Assembly (NCBI RefSeq): GCF_026130165.1
Contig: NZ_JAIHOM010000052.1
Coordinates: forward strand, 1 to 35,185
DNA: 35,185 bases
Origin: Spirulina subsalsa FACHB-351
Lineage (GTDB): Bacteria > Cyanobacteriota > Cyanobacteriia > Cyanobacteriales > Spirulinaceae
Direction of reading: 5' to 3'
The translations under genes were made by a program, and so were the position numbers. Of the stretch, positions 25,251 through 32,494 are shown piece after piece (position 1 is the first letter of the stretch; each line of letters starts with the position of its first letter). The notes below the pieces were generated by a model, which worked only from the letters and a program-made list of their open reading frames with translations, did no database searches and was not told where the DNA came from.

Positions 25251-26474
25251 ATGAATGAGTGGTTACTGGCGATCGCCGCCTCAATGCTTTCCATTTTGTG
25301 GGTAGAGTTGATTCGGGACATCTATCACCTTTTGGCGCACCTTTGGCCGCCATTGTATCGCTTGCACGTCTGGCATCATCGGGTATTTCGTCGCGACTTA
25401 ACCCCCGTCAGTGAGGAAATCTACCGTCAAGCCCACTGGTACAATGATTTACCAGAAGCCTTGGTTATGTTGAGCTTTAGTCTGCTGCCCGGACTTTTGG
25501 CCTGGATTTGGGCGTTCCCTCACGGGGGGCTAGTGTGGCTGGGAACAGTTTACACCTTGGGCTTTTTGTTGAGTGCGATCGCCCGAGGCAGTGGTTTAGC
25601 CTATGCCGATGAACTCACAGACTTAACCCATCGTCCGGGTCCATTCAAAGAAATCCCCGCCCATTGGTTCGTCAACCGCACTTATCACTGGCGGCATCAC
25701 TTCGACGACCAACAGGCCTACTATTGCGGAACTTTTACCTTTGTCGATCAAATTATGGGGACAGCACTATCACTCAAAGGCAAGCGGATTGCAGTAACAG
25801 GCGCTTCCGGCACAATGGGGCGAGCCTTATTAACCCACCTCAAAGCTAGGGGAGCCAAGGTTATCGCTTTAACCTCTCGCCCAGAGGCCGTCATATTAGA
25901 TGGGGAGACTACCCCCCTGAAAACCCTCACCTGGCAAGTGGGGGAAGAAGCAGCCCTAGCCGAAGAATTAGAGAAAATCGATATCCTGATCTTGAATCAT
26001 GGCGTGAATGTTCATGGTAATTGTCAGGAAAATGCGATCGCCCAATCCTACGAAATTAACACCTTCTCCAGTTGGCGACTCCTAGAACTCTTCCTCAAAA
26101 CCGTCCGCACCAACGACCACATCGCCACTAAAGAAATCTGGGTCAACACTTCCGAAGCCGAAGTAAACCCCGCCTTTAGCCCCCTCTATGAACTCAGCAA
26201 GCGCACCCTCGGCGATTTAGTCACCCTACGGCGTTTAGATGCCCCCTGCATCATTCGCAAAATCATCCTCGGCCCCTTTAAAAGTAACCTTAACCCCATT
26301 GGAGTCATGTCCGCCGATTGGGTCGCCCGACAAGTGGTTAAACAGGCCCAACGAGACACCCGCAACATCATTGTCACCATCAACCCCATCACCTATCTCG
26401 CCTTCCCCCTCAAAGAGTTTTTCGTCTCCAGCTACTTTAAACTCTTCACCCAGCGCCCCCCAAGCCCTCAATAA
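25251..26474 (+). CDS. Fusion of fatty-acid-hydroxylase/sterol-desaturase-like domain and short-chain dehydrogenase
   Basis: The protein has 407 residues. The N-terminal half (1-172) is membrane-bound, with hydrophobic segments at about 5-22, 68-88 and 93-112, and the di-iron histidine pattern H26xxxH30, H39xxHH (42-43) and H146xxHH (149-150). The C-terminal half (about 176-407) is an SDR Rossmann domain with GASGTMG 184-190, NHG at 249-251 and the active-site-like Y313xxxK317 after a Thr-Ser pair at 300-301. Cyanobacterial genomes carry this as a bifunctional sterol desaturase/short-chain dehydrogenase; the substrate is not known to me. A hydroxylase feeding an alcohol to a dehydrogenase would be logical but is inference. 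No Shine-Dalgarno is obvious at 25251. The gene is divergent from the glycosyltransferase. Confidence 0.85.
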   Translation: MNEWLLAIAASMLSILWVELIRDIYHLLAHLWPPLYRLHVWHHRVFRRDLTPVSEEIYRQAHWYNDLPEALVMLSFSLLPGLLAWIWAFPHGGLVWLGTVYTLGFLLSAIARGSGLAYADELTDLTHRPGPFKEIPAHWFVNRTYHWRHHFDDQQAYYCGTFTFVDQIMGTALSLKGKRIAVTGASGTMGRALLTHLKARGAKVIALTSRPEAVILDGETTPLKTLTWQVGEEAALAEELEKIDILILNHGVNVHGNCQENAIAQSYEINTFSSWRLLELFLKTVRTNDHIATKEIWVNTSEAEVNPAFSPLYELSKRTLGDLVTLRRLDAPCIIRKIILGPFKSNLNPIGVMSADWVARQVVKQAQRDTRNIIVTINPITYLAFPLKEFFVSSYFKLFTQRPPSPQ

Positions 26475-26635
26475 CGGCCATCACAGCAAGCAGAGAATCC
26501 ACATAGCGATACAATGAACTTGATCTAAGTTAGGTGGCCACACCATCGGTCAGAGTGCCTTTAAGGATTCAATTCCCCAACACTCCCACCCGTTTAACTG
26601 CCCCTTGTGCCGTTTTTTATTGACCCAACAAAACG

Positions 26636-27103
26636 ATGACACCAGAAACCTCCAACACCCCCGACAGTTCTAAACCCTATACCCCCGACTTTCAAAACCT
26701 TGACAGCAGCTTTGAACATAGCCCCACTGCCGTCCCAGAAACTCCCGTTGTAGAAATTCCCCCAGAAGATATTGAGGCATTGATGGCCTATTTAAACACC
26801 ATTAAAGCCTTTACCCAATTAGCCCAAAGTTCTTTTATCTTGCCCCCACGCGCTAAAGAAAACTTACCTAAACTAACGGAAAAACTCAATAACTTACCCG
26901 AAGAAACTCCTAAAGCCGTTGCTCGTGCGATTAACATCTGGTGTAATGGTCAAGGTTCACCGGATTTATTAACTGATTTAAACGACCGAGAAAGTAACTT
27001 ATCTCGTCAAGAATCTAGTGATTCTCCTCCCGGTGCTGAAGGCTTAAAACAACAAATTGCAGAAAGTATTGTTGCCCTGAAGCAAGTCTTACCCCCAGCT
27101 TAG
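26636..27103 (+). CDS. Hypothetical protein, acidic, Pro/Ser-rich ends
   Basis: I do not recognise this family. The product has 155 residues and is soluble. Residues 1-45 are Pro/Ser/Thr-rich and probably disordered. About 46-105 is a compact helical region (IEALMAYLNTIKAFTQLAQSSF, then LPKLTEKLNNLPEETPKAVARAINIW), and 110-155 is again polar with a final amphipathic helix. There are no signal peptide, cysteines of note or catalytic motifs. The ATG at 26636 is the first in frame, with a weak upstream site. TACAAT at 26510-26515 could be a -10 box. Codon use resembles its neighbours. It may be a cyanobacterial accessory protein. Confidence 0.6.
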   Translation: MTPETSNTPDSSKPYTPDFQNLDSSFEHSPTAVPETPVVEIPPEDIEALMAYLNTIKAFTQLAQSSFILPPRAKENLPKLTEKLNNLPEETPKAVARAINIWCNGQGSPDLLTDLNDRESNLSRQESSDSPPGAEGLKQQIAESIVALKQVLPPA

Positions 27104-27122
27104 TGTTCCTTACCGAATAAAT

Positions 27123-27345
27123 TTGTAGGTTGGGTGAAGCGACAGCGCAACCCAACACCAGTAAACTAGCGAAAAAACTTGTAGGTTGGCTAAAGCGACA
27201 GCGCAACCCAACACCAGTAAACTAGCGAAAAAACTTGTAGGTTGGCTAAAGCGACAGCGCAAGCCAACCCAGGTAAACTAGCGGAAAAACTTGTAGGTTG
27301 GCTAAAGCGACAGCGAAACCCAACCCAAGTAAAATCAAAAACACC
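27123..27345. repeat. Four tandem 56-bp repeats
   Basis: Units begin TTGTAGGTTGG at 27123, 27179, 27235 and 27291, exactly 56 bp apart, with the last one diverging at its end. Each carries AGGTTGG...GCGACAGCGC...CCAAC, an imperfect inverted repeat. The spacer between cores reads CCAGTAAACTAGCGAAAAAAC. The array fills the 27104-27410 gap, and I see no gene there. The core is the reverse complement of the core in the 80-bp array at 29341. Confidence 0.9.
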
Positions 27346-27410
27346 TGCTTGCCAAGACCATCAAGACCAGATAAGCTTTAATTGATTTGGGTTAACTTAA
27401 GGAAAAAAAT

Positions 27411-28844
27411 ATGATTGATGAACCAATTTATGCCCCGAACATTTATCTCTTTGCCTTTCAAAATGCAAAATTTATTGTTTCAGATAATCGGGGAGAATTG
27501 GTTGATCCACAGTGGATTTATAAAACTAGTAAAACTATTTTAAGTCAATTTCATCTTGATATTAATGAGATTAATTTCGAGCTAAAATCGGGTAAATTCC
27601 CACCCACCCGCCTTCATTTATTAAATAATAATGACCAAAAAAGTAGCTTACCCATTGACTTATCTGTTCCCTTAGAACATGAGGGACAAAACAGCTTAAA
27701 AGGGCGGATTTATCCCCTGTGGATTGAGGATAGTTACGCCTTGGGGTTAAATATTCGCTACCCCCAAGGGGAGGGAGTGGATGCCGTTGCCATTGATGAC
27801 CTAAAAAACTTTAACCCCGCTAGTTGTTTTGCCCGACAAACCATTAAAAGTAATTTAGGGCAAACGGTTTTAATTACGGGATTTTTAAACCAAGAACAAC
27901 AACGGAAAAAAACGAAAGAATTAAGGCAACTTGCCGATGAGTGTTATCGAATTTTTACGGGATTAGAACCTGACGTTACTTCTCAGCAAGAATTGCCATT
28001 TTATAAAACTGGAAAATTATTCGGTAGCCCCATTTTTGAGTATGGGATTCCCTGCCATGAAGATCCTAACGGTCATATTTTAATCTGGTTTTTCTTTTCC
28101 GAGTCTACCAGCGAAAACTTTATTGACTGTTATCAGCAATTCACCGATATTTTTTGTTACCGTAACAAAGTGATTAAATCCTATGAAAATAGTCAACTGG
28201 ACTATCAGCAGGGGATTCAGATTTGCAAAGATTTAGAACAGGATATTGCGGAAATTAAGAATTTTTCTAATGATGCGACGTTGAGGGAGCAAGAACTGCA
28301 AAACCTGAAGCTGAAACTGAAACATTTGCTGAAAACGGCTTTAGATTATTCGCAAATTTTGCGCAATCTGGAGTATAACTACAACTCCATTAAAATTAAT
28401 ATGGAGAATTATCAAGAGAAACTGACTGAAGTTGTGCAACGGTTGCAGAAATTGGGACATTGGCGGAATGCGGACTTAGTATTTTTAGAGGAGTTTTATC
28501 AACAGGATTGCCCGAAATATCAAGCCCAGATTCAGGCGAATTTGTTTTATTTGCGGCATGGCTTGCAGTTGTTGGATCAGGCGATCGCAACCATTCGCGG
28601 GATTACAGAGATAGATCAAGCCGAGCGCGATCGCACCCTCCACACCCTAATCCTTATCATTGGCGTAGGAGTTGGCAGTGGGGTAATGTTTGCCCATAGT
28701 TTCTCCCTCACCCTACCCCAAACCTCAACCGAGGAGAATATCCCAACCAATCCAGCCCTCCAAACCTTCAGTTACAGTTTAGGAGTCGGCCTCTTTTTTG
28801 CCCTGCTGACCTATCTTTGCCGGAAATTCTGGAAAAACCGATAA
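27411..28844 (+). CDS. Uncharacterised protein with coiled coil and two C-terminal membrane helices
   Basis: I do not recognise this family. The product has 477 residues. The first 250 form a mixed alpha/beta globular part without known catalytic motifs (IYLFAFQNAKFIVSDNRGEL at the start; LIWFFFSESTSENFIDCYQQF near 225). About 255-345 is a long helical, probably coiled-coil region, with further helices from 345 to 415. Two hydrophobic segments follow at about 419-437 (LILIIGVGVGSGVMFAH) and 453-470 (YSLGVGLFFALLTYLC), and then a basic end RKFWKNR. There is no signal peptide, so the large part is predicted to be cytoplasmic, anchored by a C-terminal hairpin. The ATG at 27411 follows AAGGAA. 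Base composition is more AT-rich in its first half than its neighbours. Repeat arrays flank it on both sides, so transfer or accessory status is possible. Confidence 0.7.
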   Translation: MIDEPIYAPNIYLFAFQNAKFIVSDNRGELVDPQWIYKTSKTILSQFHLDINEINFELKSGKFPPTRLHLLNNNDQKSSLPIDLSVPLEHEGQNSLKGRIYPLWIEDSYALGLNIRYPQGEGVDAVAIDDLKNFNPASCFARQTIKSNLGQTVLITGFLNQEQQRKKTKELRQLADECYRIFTGLEPDVTSQQELPFYKTGKLFGSPIFEYGIPCHEDPNGHILIWFFFSESTSENFIDCYQQFTDIFCYRNKVIKSYENSQLDYQQGIQICKDLEQDIAEIKNFSNDATLREQELQNLKLKLKHLLKTALDYSQILRNLEYNYNSIKINMENYQEKLTEVVQRLQKLGHWRNADLVFLEEFYQQDCPKYQAQIQANLFYLRHGLQLLDQAIATIRGITEIDQAERDRTLHTLILIIGVGVGSGVMFAHSFSLTLPQTSTEENIPTNPALQTFSYSLGVGLFFALLTYLCRKFWKNR

Positions 28845-28891
28845 AAAGAGCAGTCCGTAGGTTGGGTGATGTGGGGGGTGTTCATCCACTC

Positions 28892-28906
28892 AGAAACCGG
28901 GTTTCT
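28892..28906. repeat. AGAAACC/GGTTTCT palindrome, left copy
   Basis: AGAAACCGGGTTTCT is a perfect palindrome except for its central base. A matching copy (AGAAACCCGGTTTCT) lies at 29308-29322 on the other side of the IS200/IS605 remnant. Confidence 0.7.
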
Positions 28907-28917
28907 TTCATCAAAAC

Positions 28918-29280
28918 CTCCTGGGTCTGAAACCCCGTCCTTTAAGGACGGCTTTGTATTTTTCTGGTAATATTGGAAATATCGAAAAGCGAAAACCAAG
29001 GCTATTCGATATTAGCACCTTGAAAATTGGATATAGCGGGTTTCGTGTCGAAAAGCTGGCACGAGTAAAATATCCAAGCAACAAGCACAGTCTTGATTGG
29101 ACACCGTACCGCCGGGCTGGCGGAATCGGGACTCTGTAACGGGTTAAAAAGTCTGTGGACATGGCGTAAGACGGGGACATAACTAATGAAAGTTGGTGGT
29201 GTACGCAGATGTGAGTGAAGCAGAAACTCAAATCGTGAGGTTTGGGAATCACCGTGGCTTTAGTCCGGTGAGGAGGTCAA
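28918..29280 (+). mobile_element. IS200/IS605-family remnant lacking a transposase or TnpB frame
   Basis: The left part has CCGTCCT (28935-28941) and AGGACGG (28945-28951), a perfect 7-bp hairpin with loop TTA in a context like the left end at 340-385. The right part (29221-29280) has two hairpins, CTCAAA...TTTGGG and CACCG...CGGTG (29250-29270), then GAGGAGGTCAA, which matches the typical right end of cyanobacterial IS200/IS605 elements. TCAA at 29277-29280 is the usual right cleavage tetranucleotide. The interior of about 290 bp has no intact frame; KQKLKS near 29223 looks like the end of a TnpB. Together with its flanks this fills the 28845-29340 gap, with no other gene seen there. Confidence 0.65.
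29140..29280 (+). ncRNA. Candidate guide-RNA (omega-RNA/reRNA) scaffold at the IS right end
   Basis: In IS200/IS605 elements TnpB's guide RNA is read from the tnpB 3' end across the right end, so its guide lies just outside the element. Here the two right-end hairpins are preserved although no TnpB frame is. Whether this is transcribed is unknown; the guide would begin at 29281. This is assigned by analogy only. Confidence 0.3.
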
Positions 29281-29307
29281 CTCTCTGTTTTCCCGCTACA
29301 CCTTAGC

Positions 29308-29322
29308 AGAAACCCGGTTTCT
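29308..29322. repeat. AGAAACC/GGTTTCT palindrome, right copy
   Basis: AGAAACCCGGTTTCT, the partner of the copy at 28892-28906, lies 28 bp outside the right end of the IS remnant. Confidence 0.7.
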
Positions 29323-29340
29323 CCTTTTGATTTGGGGGGG

Positions 29341-29612
29341 TGTTGGGTTGCGCTGCGCTTCACCCAACCTACAGATCGCGAAACAATCAACAATTATTGA
29401 TTATTGATTATCAATTGTTTTGTTGGGTTGCGCTGCGCTTCACCCAACCTACAGATCGCGAAACAATTAACAATTATTAATTATTGATTATCAATTGTTT
29501 TGTTGGGTTGCGCTGCGCTTCACCCAATCTACAGATCGCGAAACAATTAACAATTATTAATTATTGATTATCAATTGTTTTGTTGGGTTGCGCTGCGCTT
29601 CACCCAATCTAC
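29341..29612. repeat. 80-bp tandem repeats, three and a half units
   Basis: Units begin TGTTGGGTTGCGCTGCGCTT at 29341, 29421 and 29501, with a truncated fourth at 29581. Each has a GC-rich imperfect palindrome (GTTGGGTTGCGC...CACCCAAC), then CTACAGATCGCGAAACAATT and an AT-rich self-complementary stretch ending TATCAATTGTTT. Units 3 and 4 share CCCAATCT where units 1 and 2 have CCCAACCT, which traces the order of duplication. The array fills the gap up to the next gene at 29701. Confidence 0.9.
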
Positions 29613-29700
29613 GGGGGGTGGGGGAAAAGTTAGAATGGGGCGTGGCTGGTTGAGCAATTGCTCCCCCAATAGTTGTAGGTTTACGGGTGAGGAGGAGAAC

Positions 29701-30798
29701 ATGAGTTTAACGGGAATTGTCCTAGGGGGGTCGGGTGTACTTGGTACATTAATCTGTGAACAGTTGCGGCAGGTGTTGGGGGAGGAGTTGTGGCTGAGGG
29801 TGGGCGATCGCAATCCCCAACGAGGAGCCGCCACAGCCCGCCAATTAGGAGGACAAACCACCTCTACCCGAGTGGATGCCCATTCAGACACCAGTCTAGA
29901 TCAAGCCTTAGCGGGGGTTGATTTTGCCCTAGTCGCCCTCAATCAACCAGAACCTCGCATCCAAAGGGCTTGTCTCCGTCGAGGAATTCCCTGCATTGAT
30001 GTCACCGCTAAACGGGAGTTCACCCAACAAGTGCGACAGTTGGACTCCGAAGCCCAAGCTCAAAAGGTTTCCCTGCTCTTAGGGGTGGGGTTTCTCCCCG
30101 GTTTATCGGGTTTAATGGTCAAATATTTCAGCCAAAACTGGGACGCGGTGCAATCCGTGGATTTAGGTTTGTTGCAAAATGGCAATGCTCGGGTGGGTCG
30201 CTCCGGTATTCTAGATATGATCGGCATTATTGCTGCCCCGGTGCCGGATATCCACCCCCCTCATGACCTCATTCCGGGCTTTCTCAAAACCCGTTCCCTC
30301 GGCTTTGGCGACCTCGCCCCTCAACAGTCGGTTCATCTAATCAACCACATGGAAGCCCAAGAGTTACGGGCGTTTTTCCCCGATTTCCCTGTGCGCTATT
30401 GGACCGCCTGGAACCGTCCACTCCTTAATCAGGGATTCCGATTTTTGCAACATTTGGGATGGTTGCCGAAATTAGCCACCTCGCCCTTGATGATCTCTTT
30501 AGCCGATCAAATTGCCCAATCTCACCAACCCGAACAACCGGAAACGGCTGCCCTTAGCGTAGAAGTACAGGGGAAAATTGCCGGAGAAGCCCGCAGTCGT
30601 TGGGGAACGCTGATTGTTCCCTCAGATTATGGCATTACCGCACGGGCGGCGGGAATTTTAACAAAACTTGTCTTAGAAAATCCGACCTATGGGGTGCATC
30701 TTCCGTTTGAATGTTTCGACTGGGAGATAGTTTACCAAGCTGGATTAGGGGAGGGTGTGCAATGGATGGAAGGAGAAGATCGGCTTGAATGCAAATAA
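29701..30798 (+). CDS. Saccharopine dehydrogenase-like NAD(P)-binding protein
   Basis: The product has 365 residues from the ATG at 29701, which follows GAGGAGGAG (29689-29697). An open frame reaches back to 29575 but runs through the tandem repeat. The N-terminal Rossmann fold has GIVLGGSGVLGTLICEQL (about 5-22) with a GxxGxxG dinucleotide loop and RVGDRNPQRG after strand 2. The middle CIDVT...LLLGVGFLPGLSGLMVKYF is typical of the saccharopine dehydrogenase NADP-binding superfamily, whose cyanobacterial members mostly have unknown substrates. Lysine degradation should not be assumed. It overlaps the next frame by about 10 bp if that gene uses its first ATG, so it opens a probable four-gene operon (29701-33652). 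Confidence 0.82.
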   Translation: MSLTGIVLGGSGVLGTLICEQLRQVLGEELWLRVGDRNPQRGAATARQLGGQTTSTRVDAHSDTSLDQALAGVDFALVALNQPEPRIQRACLRRGIPCIDVTAKREFTQQVRQLDSEAQAQKVSLLLGVGFLPGLSGLMVKYFSQNWDAVQSVDLGLLQNGNARVGRSGILDMIGIIAAPVPDIHPPHDLIPGFLKTRSLGFGDLAPQQSVHLINHMEAQELRAFFPDFPVRYWTAWNRPLLNQGFRFLQHLGWLPKLATSPLMISLADQIAQSHQPEQPETAALSVEVQGKIAGEARSRWGTLIVPSDYGITARAAGILTKLVLENPTYGVHLPFECFDWEIVYQAGLGEGVQWMEGEDRLECK

Positions 30799-30815
30799 TT
30801 AAGGGACAAAAATTG

Positions 30816-31619
30816 ATGGTAATTCACAAAAGACGCTGGTTCAGTGCTGGGATGATGGCGGTTATGCTGTTAATGGCGGGCTGTGGCACTCCTGAGAGTA
30901 ACGCCCCTTCTGGCGAGGCAACGGCTCCCCCGGAGGCACAGGAAACCCCGACAACAACCGGACAATCTCCCTCAGACGTGACTCAAGCCCCCCCCAACAG
31001 AACCCCAGCGTCGGGCGGAATCTCTAGCACCTCAGAGGAAGAAGTTGTGACCAGTTACCCTCAACGGGCGACTTTTACCCGTTTACAGGCGGGGGATTTA
31101 ATGTGTTATACCCAAGTGATGGATCCTCAAGGACAGGTGTTTGATTTGGGGGCGACGTTTGAAGTGTGCGATCGCCAATCTGAACTGATCAACCAAAAAG
31201 TCCGCCTCCTCTATAGCCTAGAGAATGTCGCCGACTGTGAAAGTAACGAACCCTGCGGCAAAACTCGCCAAGAACAATTAATCTCCGATGTGGTGCTATT
31301 AGGAGACAGTTGGCAAGTCTGGAGTAATGGCCAATGGACTGTCACTGTGGGACGAATGGAACTCGGAGACATCGGCAGCCAAGGCATGACCTACTATGGC
31401 TGTGATGCCCAAAATAATTGTCTCGCCCTTGATGAAGGGATGACCATTTGCCGCAATGGCATCTGTAACATGACTTGGAGTAATGGCGACTACACCTATA
31501 CCCTGTCCAGTGAAATGCGGGAAGATGGAGACGGCCCCACTCGTCTCCTCGTGTTTCAAGGTGAACGGGAACTGGTCAACGCACCGGGGATGAAAATTGT
31601 GGAAGCCAGCGACTCCTAA
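30816..31619 (+). CDS. Putative lipoprotein, function unknown
   Basis: The product has 267 residues from the ATG at 30816 (AAGGGA upstream). An ATG at 30789 overlapping the previous gene would add nine residues, and the choice is open. The N-terminus VIHKRRWFSAGMMAVMLLMAGC is a lipoprotein signal peptide with the lipobox LMAGC. It is followed by a Pro/Thr/Glu-rich linker (about 25-75). The remainder is a beta-rich domain with several Cys pairs (CESNEPCGK, YYGCDAQNNC, CRNGICNM) and repeated WSNG motifs, suggesting disulphides in the periplasm. I do not recognise a named family. Its position between a dehydrogenase and scpA gives no functional clue beyond likely co-transcription. Confidence 0.75.
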   Translation: MVIHKRRWFSAGMMAVMLLMAGCGTPESNAPSGEATAPPEAQETPTTTGQSPSDVTQAPPNRTPASGGISSTSEEEVVTSYPQRATFTRLQAGDLMCYTQVMDPQGQVFDLGATFEVCDRQSELINQKVRLLYSLENVADCESNEPCGKTRQEQLISDVVLLGDSWQVWSNGQWTVTVGRMELGDIGSQGMTYYGCDAQNNCLALDEGMTICRNGICNMTWSNGDYTYTLSSEMREDGDGPTRLLVFQGERELVNAPGMKIVEASDS

Positions 31620-31639
31620 ACCCTTGATAGTTCTAGCCT

Positions 31640-32416
31640 ATGGCCATTAATCTCGCTCAAGAAGCGATCGCCGTCTTACTCGACCTTGCCCAACGGGGCG
31701 AAATTGACCCCTGGGATGTGCAGGTGATTGAAGTCATCGACCGTTATCTGAGTAAACTCGCCCTAACCGGAGATTTAGAACCCGGCAAAGAAACCGCCGA
31801 CCTGCCCCAGTCCGGCCAGGCCTTCCTCTGGGCTTCCATGCTGGTATTGCTCAAAGCCAACACCCTAGATGAGGTCGAGGAAGAGCCAGAAGACGAGGAA
31901 ATCGGAGAATTTGACTCAGATGACCTAGCGCGCCCCGAACGCGCCTTACCGACCCGTTTAGAGCGGCATATTCGCCGCCGTCCTTCCGCCCCACCCCTGC
32001 GGAGAAGACGAGTCACCCTACAGGAGTTAATCGAGCAGATTGAGGCGATGGCCGTAGTCTTAGAGTCCAAACCCGCTAAACCTCGGGTGCGATCGCGTTC
32101 CCCCTCTCGGCGAGAAGCCCTCCGCACCATTGCCGAACTCGCCCACAACGAAAACCTAACGGAAATGGCCGGACTATTAGACCAGTTTTTGAGCCAAAAC
32201 TTCCAACAAATCGCCGGAGAACAGGAGAAAATCGCCCTCGACCAACTGGTGGCCTTCTGGAGTCAGCAGCAAGGGCAATCCTCACCCTCTCAACCCTCCA
32301 CCCACGACCGAGTAGGGGTATTTTGGGCGCTCCTCCTGCTCTCCGCTCAATCCAAAGTCGAGTTAGAACAACAAGAATTTTATCAAGACCTGACCATTAA
32401 GCCCATTTCCCCCTGA
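31640..32416 (+). CDS. scpA: Segregation and condensation protein A (ScpA)
   Basis: The product has 258 residues. The N-terminal kleisin region (AIAVLLDLAQRGEIDPWDVQVIEVIDRYL, about 9-37) is the conserved ScpA start, although the usual leader seen in Bacillus ScpA (GPLDLLL) is absent or altered here. A helical SMC-head region follows, then an acidic linker (EEEPEDEEIGEFDSDDL, about 80-96), an Arg-rich stretch (RRRPSAPPLRRRR), and the C-terminal winged-helix part (VGVFWALLLLSAQSKVELEQQEFYQDLTI), typical of ScpA's SMC-binding end. ScpA bridges the SMC heads together with ScpB for chromosome compaction. scpB and smc are not in the window. It lies 20 bp after the lipoprotein stop. Confidence 0.88.
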   Translation: MAINLAQEAIAVLLDLAQRGEIDPWDVQVIEVIDRYLSKLALTGDLEPGKETADLPQSGQAFLWASMLVLLKANTLDEVEEEPEDEEIGEFDSDDLARPERALPTRLERHIRRRPSAPPLRRRRVTLQELIEQIEAMAVVLESKPAKPRVRSRSPSRREALRTIAELAHNENLTEMAGLLDQFLSQNFQQIAGEQEKIALDQLVAFWSQQQGQSSPSQPSTHDRVGVFWALLLLSAQSKVELEQQEFYQDLTIKPISP

Positions 32417-32494
32417 TTGAGGATCAGGGATTGGGATACAATCAAACAAGACAAACGCAGATTTACAGTAAAGGTTCGAGGGGAAAGTATAACG

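Noticed and set aside
27123-27345. CRISPR array with 56-bp period
   Set aside because: The sequence between cores is itself repeated, so there are no unique spacers.
29575-29700. 42-residue extension of the saccharopine dehydrogenase-like protein
   Set aside because: It runs through the tandem repeat, and GAGGAGGAG precedes the ATG at 29701, where the Rossmann fold begins.
32417-32494. 26-residue extension of the nucleotidyltransferase
   Set aside because: The family begins at MKAMILAAG, and AGGGGAA precedes the ATG at 32495.
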